From the NCBI GenBank assembly GCA_022113835.1, contig JAILWY010000027.1:12154501-12218500 (forward strand): a DNA stretch of 64,000 nt. The letters are read 5' to 3'. Positions 33,901-45,770 of the stretch are shown here, one piece after another. A program made the position numbers and the translations under genes. The notes under the pieces were generated by a model that saw nothing but the letters and a program-made list of their open reading frames with translations, was not told the origin of the DNA and searched no databases. The DNA comes from Atopsyche davidsoni. Taxonomy: Eukaryota; Arthropoda; Insecta; Trichoptera; Hydrobiosidae. Numbering within the stretch: position 1 is the first letter of the stretch; every line of letters starts with the position of its first letter.

Positions 33901-36725
33901 TATTCTAATATTAGTAAAAAATAAATAAATTAGAACTAGTTTTATTTAATCACCAATGATGGATATTATTATTTATTATGAAGATTAGGACGATCAAATT
34001 TTTTTAGAGTTTAACATATAAAAGTGTATCCAATCCGATACTATTATAACGTGAGTATCATATTGTGATATTCTCGTTTCAGACTCGAATGTTGCCATAA
34101 CTGTTATTATTTATAGCGAAACATATTTATTGCTAATTCGCCATATAATTGCTAATATTTCCAATAAAACATGTCGATAAGGAAAACGTCCCATTTAGGA
34201 GACCGAAAAGTCCACTGAACTGTGGAGAAAAATAGCAATATAAATATCAAATCATATCAAAACAGACCGAACATCAAATGTGTATATCAAGGAATACGAA
34301 AAATATTGATTGATTTATATGTTTGTTACTTTATACTTATACAAAATGATATTTTTTATATATATGTTTTCAATAATAAATACATAAAATATTTCAACAT
34401 AACAAAGCTGCCTCACAATTAAGTTATAATAAAACTAAAAGGTGGTTGCAATTTATTAATTTTATTTGAAGTATTCAAAATAGTTTATAGGTATAAAAAA
34501 TAACCACGTTATTTAAATACATTAAAATAATTTGAGAAACTATACAGCTTGCTTGATAAGAAATTTAATAGATATCTGTTGTATTTTAATATTCTTAAAA
34601 CTATATTTTATAAATGACAGGCTGTGTTATAAATCTCGTATATTGTAACATTTGATTTATTACTGAAAGCTTTAAAGTTCAGCCAAAAGGTAATATTACA
34701 TTTTTCAATCTATATAAATTGCATGATATAAATTTTATTTTAAATTCAAATCGAATATTTTAACCTTTTTCGGTTTTCAATAAATGCTAAATAAGTTGAT
34801 TAAAAAATATGAGACAGTATAAAAACTACCAACTATTGCAGTAATTTTTTTTTAATTCCATCTCTTTATTTTATTATTTGAGTTAAACTTTTATGAAAAT
34901 GTTTTGATTTAAAAATCTCTCCTTTGATACATTAATGCCGTATGGAGAGCTCGGAGTGAATATTTTTTACTGACTCAAACATTAACAAATATAAGCAATT
35001 CATGTTTAACTGATAATTGAACATGAATTTGTTATGATATTATATAAAAAGGAGTTATTTGAAATTTTATATATTTCTTTAGATTATATGGTATTCCTTT
35101 AATATCAACGTATTGTATAATAAACGAAGATGCAAAAAATTATAAAAATAAGTCGAAGAACACGTAATTGTAAACAAACAAAAATAATACGACAATAATA
35201 TGACTAAAATATTAATTGAGAACCTAATGATCCAAATTGTATTTATTGATTTTAAAATTTGATTTTGCCCTATCTTATTTTTTGCATACAAATTCACTAA
35301 ACTATAGCAGTAAGCACTATAATAATCGGTTGATTATATTGATGAAATCTAAGAGTATGCGCAAATGCATTGTTCATTGGTATTCAGATTTGTATAAATC
35401 CTGGTATTACAAAAATATGTAATTCCTGGTACAAGCCAAAATAAAAAAAGCTTCGTGATATCAATTTTATAGATTGCAGTATAGTAACCGAAGACGTTGC
35501 TTTTAACTGTATGTTTCTGGTACCATGAGTTTATATTTGATGCACATCAATGATATTAAGGAATCGTGAGCTTTAAAAAAAATAAAAAATCGAAGAAGTT
35601 GCAATAAAGAAATATCACCGGACAACAGGGTGGCCAGCGCTATCGCCTTTTGTGAGACTTATTAAACACCTGATTTATCGGTCCACCCTGTTACACTTGA
35701 TATATTACTACCCCCTTCGCCACCCTCCCTTCGACCTGCACTCTAAAGGTTAAAGGATTGATGGCCAGAGGCGAATGGTGTTCGGATTTCCAATGTATGA
35801 GGGATGGAAGATCTTTCCATATCCTGCGGTATCTCCTACCGATGTCTTCAACATATAAACTGATTCTCCATTGCAAACAGATGCCTCTTTTTATATCCTT
35901 TTTAGAAATATTATTTTATTAAGGTATACCGTTTTATTAAAAAGACATACCGGCCTAATGATTTCACTGTTTACTTTTTATTTGGAACTCCCAATTCATT
36001 GTCCTGGGGGGAGAATCTTGTTTTGTTTTAATAAAAGGTAAATTAATAATGACGATAAAAATGATTTATACGCAGTTTTTGGTTCCGGAATAAATTGAAG
36101 CAAATATGATTCGTGAATATTTTATAATTTTTATAATCGTAAAATCTCACACTGTAATATTTTTAAAATTTACAATATAGCCTTCATCGGTCATTATCCT
36201 CTACGGAAAAAGACCTGGCCGTAAAAAGGTTTCGGTAAAATATGCTATTTATTTTTAAAGAGCTTTTTCGGGATAATAGTGATCCTTTTATAAAGTACAG
36301 GTCTTATCCATCACTGCGGGTAATCTCCCAAAATCTAAATTTAATTACTTGTATCCTGAAGAAAAACTGCCCAAAAATAGGGGTTTAAAAATGATTGATT
36401 AATCCAATTAATAAATAAACTTCTACATTGTTTTCGTTCAATGTAATTACGTTTAATATCATCTTAATCAATCTATAATTAAACGTAAAAAATCAATGTC
36501 ATTATACATAATTTTTTTAAGGAACGGAACAGGGAAATGTATCGTTACATAAAATTTATTTAAAAAAATAAGTAGAGTAAGTAATGGACACCAAAATGAA
36601 ACCTAAAACTGCTAATAATATAAACATATATTTATAACCAGAATAAGGATTGATTATGCCATAAAGTTGGTGTTTCAAAGTTATGGGTCATTAGAAACTA
36701 AGCCATCAATAATAATTACCCTCTG
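30950..36725. other. Long AT-rich stretch, no gene recognised
   Basis: 31255-31470 is GC-richer with a 92-codon plus-strand frame, but no known motif. 32800-33000 and 35620-35880 are milder islands. The latter has ACAGGGTGG and CCACCCTGT as a 9-bp inverted pair. 33600-35500 is very AT-rich and featureless. Confidence 0.5.
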
Positions 36726-36729
36726 ATTA

Positions 36730-36965
36730 AGCGCCCCCCCCTCTTGTTACGGCGCTTCGTGTCACAATATTCCATATTAAATTACGACGCAGTTAATTAC
36801 TTTGTTACACCTGTCATTTCCATTTGTCGTCGGGATTGTGACAAATGAAATCACAAATCACGGCGTGTCACGCGTGTAACGTGACGTCACGGCAGGTGAC
36901 GCGCTCTTTTGTCTCCGACCAGGTTTACTATTTATCATCGGCGCACAGTTACAGCTGGAGATATG
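36730..36965. promoter_or_regulatory. Conserved-looking regulatory island with a CRE cluster
   Basis: GTGTCACGCGTGTAACGTG then ACGTCACGGCAGGTGACGCG packs several GTCAC/GTGAC half sites around a perfect TGACGTCA at 36882-36889. An E-box, CAGGTG, lies next to it. The GC content and site density contrast with both sides. No transcription start was identified. Confidence 0.45.
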
Positions 36966-37104
36966 AAGGAAAGCAGTTCCAGTACCGAATCAGTCACCTG
37001 TAATATATTAATATTTAAAACAACAAATATGAATAGAGTTAGGTGCTAGCCGTTGTGGCAGCCATTGTTATTGACGTTGTTTTTTTTTCATGGGTGGTAT
37101 CATT

Positions 37105-37245
37105 TTTGGTTTCGCCAACCTTTCACGTTGGCATTATCAGAGTGAAGTCTAAAAACGAGCGTGTGGAAAATCACTCAAGTATTTTACTCAAAAATATTAA
37201 AATGGAATTCCACCAAGTACTCTCAGTCAAAAATATTGAATTTCT
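37105..37245 (-). mobile_element. Foldback element, GCCAAC-hairpin family, copy 3
   Basis: The plus strand reads GGTTTCGCCAACCTTTCACG, TTGGCATTATCAG, TGTGGAAAATCACTCAAGTA, TTTTACTCAAAAATATT and CCACCAAGTACTCTCAGTC. It preserves the right long arm and the central hairpin, but the left arm is absent. On the minus strand the hairpin is preceded by CTGATAAT and followed by GAAAC. Confidence 0.75.
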
Positions 37246-38547
37246 ATGTATGAGATTGACTTTTCAAATTTTATATTGATTTTATTTATTTTTACAAACC
37301 GTGGATAGCATTTCGTTATTATAAAGAAGTTTATGCGAGTGTTTTGTAAAGTATTTATTTCTTATAATCGTATCCCTTAAAATCGATATTCGATAACTGT
37401 CTTCAATTAAAATAAATGAATTATATTGTACATAAACTTATTATTTATACCTAAATATTATTTTAAATATTGAGACGTCAGAGGCTAGTTTTTTTGCAAC
37501 GCGTAGAGCAGGTACAGTATTAAAAAGTTTATTTTACTACACCAATTTTTTTGTATGTTTCTACGTACAGCGCATTGACAATGTTTATATTTTATAAACA
37601 TGTTATTATGAACTTACCCATAACTAAATTAATATAGCAGAATTGATAGTATGTGTTAGATTTTATTTATTTTAAAATACCTGAAGGTGGTCCCAAAACT
37701 TCGAAGGACAGCAACTCAAGTAACCAAATTATCAAAAATTATGTGGCACTTTTTTATTGCTTTTCGCTTAGTCTTACAAAGCCGATGAAAATCAAAATTG
37801 CTCAATATAGAAAAATGATACTTTTTATTATGTTTGCTAGAGCAATATGTACTCTGAGAATACAAAGTGAGTCGCTGTCATGTAACCGGAAGTCCTCCAA
37901 TCAGCCATATGTTTGCCGTGCAACCTCGCAACGAGACGCATTCTGCTGTGGTCCATTAGAACTGCAATCGGATTATCAGATAAACTGGAGCCACGTCCAT
38001 CCCATTGTCAAGGACTAATTGGCAGGATAATCAGTGATCGACGATATTTGGACTTAGGTCTGTAGAAGGCACATGTTCTATGGAGCAATCGTATCAACCA
38101 TATAGTGGGTTTCGAAATTAAAAAAAAAAAAATATTATGACGTTATTATTTTTATAATTTCACTGCATGTCTACTAGAAATCCAATATATTTGTCGATAC
38201 TTCAAATGCACTACAAGAAATGGCTACGCGGTTCATCACTTAGCAATTGAGGCTGGCGTTCATGAACTTCTAGAAAAGCTTATGAAGTGTTTTTTTTATT
38301 TTTTAAAGAAAACGATATATCTAAGAGACACTGACCTCATTTCACGATAAAAGTTATTTATTGGTTTACGTTTTAAATTATATAATTGTCCAATTACATA
38401 AAAACTCGAATAAACCGCCATCGGGATTCTTACCTTTAAATAATTAGTTCTATGATTCATGAAACTTGAAAATGTTTGTTGTTCCAGTGAACCAATTCCG
38501 CCCGCTCTCCCCTGCGAGGGCGGAACTACAAAGCTATCGTTCAATTA

Positions 38548-38557
38548 AGATGGCGCT
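38548..38557 (+). promoter_or_regulatory. CTCF-like core AGATGGCGCT
   Basis: AAGATGGCGCTCCCCTAGCG contains the AGATGGCGC core and is followed by CTAGCGGGG. It sits in a GC-richer island with a short inverted repeat upstream. Confidence 0.4.
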
Positions 38558-39070
38558 CCCCTAGCGGGGATTTAAACCAAAACTGTTTATTTTTCTTCTA
38601 TTTTCGTTCTTCCTTATTTACTTTCTCTCTTTCAGAAGTTCCTAATTTAATTGGCTTTACAATTGGCGTGCCCTTTTTACGTGAAGGACCGAGAGGAAGA
38701 AGTTGAGGGAATTTATTTCTCCGGGGACTCATTACTGTAGTGATTATTCTGAAGCCTCCATTATCCGTAAAACCTGAAATCCTCCATACGATTTGAAGAA
38801 ATCCATCAAGATATATTGCTCGGCGTAAAGTTTTAAAACGAACACTGTCCAAAGAACGCGCTGACAACAAATTGTAACATTTTATTTGGCAACACGATTT
38901 CACTCGTGATAGAGTTTGATTTTGAACAGACCTCGAAAAGTTTTATTATAACAGAGTTTATGCTTCTTTTTATAAAGATTTATATATTTGCTTTTACGTC
39001 GCTTTGAGTAAGTAACACACGTTCGGTGATAAAACGCCATTAAGTCCGCGTTTGATATATGTCGCCAGAG

Positions 39071-39094
39071 GCAGCCATGACGGGCGCCATTTTG
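39071..39094 (-). promoter_or_regulatory. Paired GCCAT (YY1/Pho-like) sites
   Basis: GCAGCCATGACGGGC is followed by GCGCCATTTTG, so two GCCAT cores lie 15 bp apart within a GC-richer island. GCGCCATTTTG is a good inverse match to the YY1/Pho consensus. Confidence 0.35.
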
Positions 39095-39509
39095 TGAAGT
39101 TCTGCCACATGCAGTAAGCCCAGATGCGCGTTTGCATCGCGAAGTGATTTGTATTAGTCCTTACCTACCCTCGGAGAAGGCTGTGCGAGTGTTTCGTCTT
39201 GCAAACTTCGAAAGATATTGATGCGAAAATGAATTTCACGGTAGAGTTGTCTCAGAACTCGACACCATGTTAGTTAGATGTATGTAATATATAGACAAAA
39301 CACATTTATGAAGAAACAAAAAACCATTGCATTATTTATAATAAAATTAAAAATTTATAAAAAATATTTGCTTATTTCAAACACTGTATTTATTGGACGC
39401 TGGTGTGAAGATAAGAATTTAATTGTTTTTTTATTTCTTAGATGATTTAGTTTCAGCACTGACCTTACTGAAAATGGTCCCATAGACGAGTATTTTTTGA
39501 ATGTATCTA

Positions 39510-39715
39510 TTTTTGTCGATTTTTTGATTAAACGTCTATCACCCATTACGGGTTTATTATATTATTACTAATATGATTAGGCACATTAGTTCATATATAT
39601 AAGATGATTTAAAGAAACTCTCAGAAAAATATCATCGTGATTTGTATGGGATTTGAACCCACATCTCCTGGCTTACATGGCCGGTGTGCTAACCCTTGTA
39701 CTAACGAATCACTTC
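39510..39715 (-). mobile_element. tRNA-headed element, tail-A family, inverted copy
   Basis: Read on the minus strand it has the tRNA-like head GTTAGTACAAGGGTTAGCAC, CACCGGCCATGTAAGCC, B-box-like GGGTTCAAATCC, the shared ATGATATTTTTCTGAGAG middle, and tail A ending GTGCCTAATCATATTAGTAA. It faces head-to-head with the copy at 39955-40110. The direct repeats TTTTTAACAATCATACTCTA (39728) and TTTTTAACAATTATACTCTA (39927) lie on the head sides. Confidence 0.8.
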
Positions 39716-39954
39716 CGTTTATCGAGAATTTTTAACAATCATACTCTACATATGAACCAATATGCCCAGGCCAATCAATATTTAGTGATTTGCAAGCACT
39801 GGACTTTTTGAACAAAGTAACAAGTGAAGCGATTTTAGTCCTATCTGGATATTATTTTTAAAATCTATTAATTTAGCCAAGACGCGCACCATCATATACG
39901 TATGTGTATTTTTTGGATTGGGCGTTTTTTAACAATTATACTCTATTAATGGAT

Positions 39955-40110
39955 GAGGTTCATTAGTACAATGGATAGCACACCGGCCATTCAAGCCTTG
40001 GGATGTGGGTTCAAATCCCACACAAATCACGATGATATTTTTCTGAGAGTTTCTTTAAATCATCTTCTATATATGAACTAATGTGCCTAATCATATTAGT
40101 AATAGTACCT
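39955..40110 (+). mobile_element. tRNA-headed element, tail-A family, forward copy
   Basis: The head is GTTCATTAGTACAATGGATA, then CACCGGCCATTCAAGCC. The B box is GGTTCAAATCC, the middle is ATGATATTTTTCTGAGAG, and tail A is TATGAACTAATGTGCCTAAT. It mirrors the copy at 39510-39715. Confidence 0.8.
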
Positions 40111-40366
40111 ATTTTTGTATCATTTTTTGTATTATTATCAGTAAGTTGCGAAGTTCAATAAAGATTGATTGGTTATATAATGATTAGTATATATATCGAT
40201 ATCTCACGGTTGACATGTTTTTGTGTCATATATCAGTAGAATGACACTCGTTGTGAAAGATATGACAGGCTGAAACTATGCACAGAGACGAGAGATGACA
40301 AATCCCTCGGAGAAAGGAGACGTGTCCAAGCCGAGCGGAAAACGAAGCGGCTTACGTGAAAAGGTG

Positions 40367-40379
40367 CAAGATGGCTGCC
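40367..40379 (+). promoter_or_regulatory. YY1/Pho-like site CAAGATGGCTGCC
   Basis: Full match to AANATGGCNGC with an adjacent CCGGAAG Ets-like box, in a GC-richer island. Confidence 0.4.
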
Positions 40380-41742
40380 GGAAGGGGCATATATTTCAAG
40401 CTTTTTTCATAAACTGAAATCTAGTTTTTTTGAGTACCATTAATGAAGTGAAGGTCCCGCGAATATGTTATATTATATTGTATTAGCACGGCACAATGTT
40501 TGGTTTTATAATAAATTACACTCACCAAATATTTTGGTCAGTCACAAACTGTAATAGTCCGATACTGGCTCATTTTTAAAGACGCAAGATAAAATGATTT
40601 TTTGAAAACATCAAGAAGACATTAGAAATTAAGTTTTCAATAAAACTTGATATTTAAACATGTTTTCGTTTATAAAACTGTGTTTTATATAAATGAAATA
40701 AACTTGTGTAAATAAAAGTGTGTTGACGATTAAAAATTTATCTGTGCTAATTTCTGTTGAGTATTCGCTTTCTCAGTTCACTACTTACAAGTTCATTCGT
40801 CTCTAAATTCTTAATTATTTTAAAAATTAAGCAACAAAATCAATTCTCCGACAAACTTTTCTTGAAATCTCGAGAATGAATAATTCGTGTTTAAATTTTT
40901 AATATGCTTTTAGGATTTCAGATCTAATCTCATAATTTACCATTTCGACTTTCAGTAAAGTTCTCCGATCTTTATTCCGATTTCAGGTGAAAATGCCGAT
41001 AAACCCTTAAAAATAAGGCTACGATTTAAAATAAGAGATTTCAAAAGTTTAATAGTGAATCTACTAACCAAGCAATTTGTTTAAATTATATTGTTATTTT
41101 ATTAATCTTCTGCTTCTTGAATATGTACTACTAATCTATTTGAAGACATAAATATCAGGTAAATAAAAATAATTTTTTTGACAAATGGAAATGGTGCCCA
41201 TGAGGTGTATTTTGTATTGTGTGCAAAATACTATAATGATTAAAAAATATATAAAACTTAATGAAACTCTAATTCTACGTGAAGGTGAAGGAACTTAACT
41301 TTATTTACAGTTGGTTTTTTAATTTTTCTAAAAAAAAATTCCACAATTAATTTGAGGTTAATAATAAATAATATTATTAGAAACTGGATGACACTTAAAT
41401 GATAATTAAATACCATTAAAACATTTATAAATTGGTTTAATCAAAGAAATCTAGAAAACAACTTTTGTATGTTCAATCAATCAAAACAGGATTCACACTT
41501 ATACAATTTATTGAAATTTATGTATATTATAATTTATGGCTATAGTTTATAGTTTTGAGATATACAGCGAGTCTTCACCATATTAAGGCTAGTATTAAGG
41601 GGTAGGTAAGCAGGCAAGTCCACCATGGGCCAAAGCGGCTTAGCGGCTAAATGAGGCAGGAAAAATGAGCTCACAGCAAGCGCCTTATCAGAAAACGATT
41701 ACGTCAGAAAGGGATGGAACGGGAGGGATGGGGGTAGCTAGG

Positions 41743-41762
41743 GGGTAGCTGGAGATGGCGCC
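41743..41762 (+). promoter_or_regulatory. CTCF-like site GCTGGAGATGGCGCC
   Basis: The longest of the three CTCF-like matches. The core AGATGGCGCC at 41753-41762 is preceded by GTAGCTGG, and a second GTAGCTAGGGGG lies just upstream. It sits inside the 41570-41790 island. Confidence 0.45.
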
Positions 41763-44700
41763 GCTCTGTATTTTCATGGGGTTCATTGTTTTTGGATTTT
41801 CATCCCCCGACTAAGATAATGAGACCATACGGATTAAGGGTGATGATGAAATGTGAATTTAATTAAAGGTGAAATGAAAATTGAAATAAAGGTACACAAA
41901 AATACAAAAATTCCTCAAATATTTGAGAAACGTTTAGCTAAGCAGTTTATAATTACATCTCATAAACAGAAATTCTACATTTCATTAAATAAAAACAATT
42001 CATGCATAACCATATTAAATAGTTGCAAAAAAATAATTTATCCCTGAGTATTATCAATATTGACATAGTACGATATTTTTTGTAATATTTAAAAGAAACT
42101 GTGAAATTCATAAGACTCAAAGCGTTTTAGAAACCCAATTAACTGCTTTATAACTTAAAATGGATTTTCAGGTTTTCGAAGCCTCAATTATTTGAATACC
42201 TTCTCCGCGCCGGGGTACAAAGCTTTTGACAGGATAAACGCGATTGGAACCTTATATTTCCGGTTTCCACTAAGACGGTCGCAGATTTTAAATTTATTTA
42301 GCTTTCGAGACGAGAAAAAGACGAGGATGGGCTGCCTTACTTATCGAATTTCAAATAATTCTGCCAAGAGAAATATTGGCTGTGCAAATGAGTATCGAGT
42401 GGTTTCCAATTTTTTTTTAATATACGCATTAAACTAAGTAAAATAAAAAAATACTATTGACAATAAAATATTATTTTTGTAATCGAATCATACATGAATT
42501 GAGAAAAATCAACACACACCGGTCAAGAGTTGGCAAAAGACCTCAGGTTGATTATAACTTTCGTTTTGAAGGACCCACAAGAGTATTGTTAAAAAAAACA
42601 TGACTGTATGAAATATCTTATTGTTTAATTTTTAAAGTGTGCTATTCTTCAGTTCTAATAAAATATTTAATTCACGTCACTAAGTAAAGTTTTCATGTTC
42701 ATGTCCAGTACATAATTATATGTATTTTTTTACTATGCACTAATAAAAATACAGGTTGAAAGGTTTGTAATAGGTTTGAAATCATCCTGTATACGGAACG
42801 GAAAGATAAATAATGAATGGCTTGTTTCAGTACAAAAGTGTAAGATCAACTCATCACTCCATTTGCAAGGGAGAAGTTCTCGGACGTGATGAGGGAAGAC
42901 CTCACCCTTCCTCCTCCTGAAACTTTCCAGCCCCGTCCTGTTCAACACGTGTATTTATCGTCAGCTTAAGTCAACTCAGTGACTCTCATCTAAATCATCA
43001 GTCACTCACGCTGAAACTACAGCCTGTTGACTTACATGTTTTGTAACATTTTACATAAAAACGCGCTACTATATAAGATGATATCTTTTCTCGGATACTG
43101 TGTATATAAATTTTTATCGAAATTTTGAAACCGGAAACCATTTTCAGGGATTTGAATGCTTGACATGCCATGGTCTACATACCTCTTTCACCATGCGTAG
43201 ATACCATAAAAACCATAAAATCTTCAACTAAAGTCGTCGACTTTATCGATGTTATTAGGGAGCTTGAAAATTTCAATTACCACCAAGATAAGTGTGTTTT
43301 TATTTGGTTGCAGTGAAAACTTTGAGTTAAAATAAAATAACTCGCAGGCTTCCAATAAAATGCTTGACTATTTTATATCTATTCTTAGTATTTATTGCAT
43401 ATAATATATAGATTTTCAAAGTTAATATTTGGACTTAAATTGAGCAGCAATAGCCTGATAAAATATTATGGTCTCTGTACTGAAACCATCCTAAGTGATT
43501 TTGTGTCTATATATATATTATATAAATAATAAATTCATTTAAAAAAATGTTAGAATTTTAAACAAATAAAAATGTAGCATCACACCCAAGAACCGAGTTA
43601 ATGTAATTAAACAAAGAGTAAGGATATTAAGTGTTTGTAATATTATAAAAAAATGTCGTTTGTCTCATTTTTTAGCCAAGTTACTTAGAATATATGAAAA
43701 TTTAATTAAAATAAAATTCACAAAAGGGCGCCAAAGTATGCTTAAGATGGCCGACTAAGCAGAACAGATTACGTACATCCTCAGGTTCGGAGTGTTTTCT
43801 CGAATAAAGCTATTTCGGGCACAAAGACATTAAATTCATTGTAACGCCAAGAGTTTTATCTTGTACTTTTAAATGTTAATTAAAATAATTATGAGATTTA
43901 ATCAGTTTTAATTAGTGCTTATTTATAAATCCTCGACCGTTCGCCGAGAAATTTCCTTTAAAAAAATTATACAGTACTCCTTGACAGGGTAAGAACACGA
44001 GACAGAGCACGTTTTCGTGAAGAGTTAATTTATGTTTAAAATTCTTAAGTTAAGTGAAAAGCCTTTTATTTTTTGTGGAAACTCGTACATGCGTCATATT
44101 TTTTAGAATGTGCACGTGTGAGTACAGAAATAAAATTTTGCTTACAAATTAATTTTATTTCAATTACCTTTCTGTGTAAAACGCTTCTCAACAAAAATTT
44201 AGTATTTTTAAAATGACTTCTCATTTACTATATATACTCATTTTTATTGATTATTTATAAACTAAAAACATTCCTATGAGACAAGAGAACTGAAATTTAA
44301 AATTTAATTATTATGTATTTTTATATAAAAAAAATTAAAAATTCCATTCAGCAATATTTGCTCGAATTGAAATAGATTCAGACGAAAAAAATTCATGTCT
44401 TATAAATAAAATGTGAAAAAAAAAATTAAAAAATTCACAGTTCCGAAATAGGGCTTGATTATATTTTTTAAACTCATTTGATATTTTAACCAACAAATAA
44501 TATAATTTATTTTAAATACTTTATAACACGAAAAGAAGTTTTATTTTTATTTACATCAATATTCGTTATATATAACATTTATTCAATCAAAACTCGATTA
44601 TTTTCAATAAAGGAGTAATTTTATAAGTTTGCTCTTAAATATTATTAAGATATAAAGTACTTAATAAATTATTAGGATTCTTCGAAACATCGATAAATAA

Positions 44701-45039
44701 CCAAATTTAATTTTTGAAAATTTCCACGATTTCTAAGAAATATTTCTTATTATCCTTCGTTATTTCGTAATTATAGCTAAGCAATATTAAAATTTAAAGG
44801 AAATTTGTTCAAATTCTCGTTTTATCTAGAGGGCGAGTTTATGTTTCTTATTCATCCCTCAACTGACGAGATGAAAGATAATAAAAAAATACAGTCGCAT
44901 TTTCTCGCCGGGCAACAAAAACATTTCGCTGAAAAAGCATGGATATAAATACCAATTAAAACAGGGTCTTACCTGAAAATTAAGGTGTTAAAGTCACCCT
45001 AAATCCTCTTAGGATCTCAACCCTCAGGATTGTTTACAG

Positions 45040-45131
45040 CTTTTCTGGCGGAATATTCGTCTTTTCTATTAGGCTTTATTATGCTCTCTTGGGGTGACAT
45101 CAACATTTTGCACCCCTGCAGGAACACTGTT
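45040..45131 (+). other. Exon-like segment with acceptor and donor, unidentified
   Basis: TTGTTTACAG|C at 45039/45040 and CTGTT|GTAAGTAA at 45131/45132 are good splice signals. The 92 nt between are open in the frame giving FLAEYSSFLLGFIMLSWGD. No partner exon was found, and the peptide resemblance to any known protein is too weak to use. Confidence 0.2.
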
Positions 45132-45714
45132 GTAAGTAAAAAAGAAACTCTTTGTATTTTTTTTAATGTGAGTGATGTTGTAAAAGAGATGTGTGTTTGC
45201 GTATGTAAGCGGGTATATAAGATATTAAGTAAGTGGTTTTTTTAAACTAAAAAGCCTTAATTACATTGTATCTTCAAAAAATCTCTAATACAACCAGTTA
45301 CCTATCAAATCAATGGAGCAAATTGAGGTTTCTTGGCTCGAGACAATGTCCTTGTTGGGCTGAAGTACACGCTTATTGTGGAGAGAAAAGATCGTCTCAG
45401 GCCAGTACTTTGAGACGTTTTTTTTATGTAAGGCGTCAAATCTCACGAAAAGAGATTAAGACTTTGGAGGATTATGAATTTAGAAGTTTCAGAGTTCTGA
45501 AGCAATCTGTGGAAGTAGAAATTAAAAAAAAAACCTGGGCGTCCTTCCAGAGATGAGGGTTGAATTAAACAAACTCTTTTTTATTTTAATACCTTGAAAA
45601 CCCTTGGAAGGAATGTCGCATTTATATGTAACTGAAAATAATTTTTAATGTGCTTGTATGTTTTTGCAGGCATTGTTATTGGATAATAATGTTTCAAATA
45701 TTTTTTATTAGGTT

Positions 45715-45770
45715 GTGATTTATGTCTTTCGACGTTTTGTTTCTGTTAGGAGACACAAATTAGAACATAG
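45715..45770 (-). repeat. Degenerate GAAGAT-class hairpin motif
   Basis: TTATGTCTTTCGACGTTTTG, then TTTCTGTTAGGAGACAC, parallels the motif at 23485-23560 (GTGTCTTCCAACGTTTC, then hairpin). GTTTCT can pair with GGAGAC around GTTA. Decayed. Confidence 0.35.

Larger units (their letters stand above)
37260..39505. other. Non-coding stretch with several GC-richer islands
   Basis: 37850-38080, 38470-38780 and 39000-39250 are GC-richer. They hold a CTCF-like core at 38548, YY1/Pho-like GCAGCCATGACGGGCGCCAT at 39071-39090, and an inverted pair TTCCGCCC/GGGCGGAA at about 38497-38524. The 121-codon plus frame (37653-38018) and the 101-codon minus frame (38598-38903) carry no known domain and no clear splice context, so I do not call them genes. 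Confidence 0.45.

Noticed and set aside
37653..38018. 121-codon plus-strand open frame
   Set aside because: No domain, no signal, no splice context. It spans AT-rich and GC-richer DNA with a composition break, as expected of a chance frame.
38598..38903. 101-codon minus-strand open frame
   Set aside because: No recognisable motif or exon boundaries. Length is compatible with chance in a GC-richer patch.
45040..45131. Nuclear copy of mitochondrial ND1
   Set aside because: The similarity covers only a few residues (AEYSS) and neighbouring sequence does not continue the gene.
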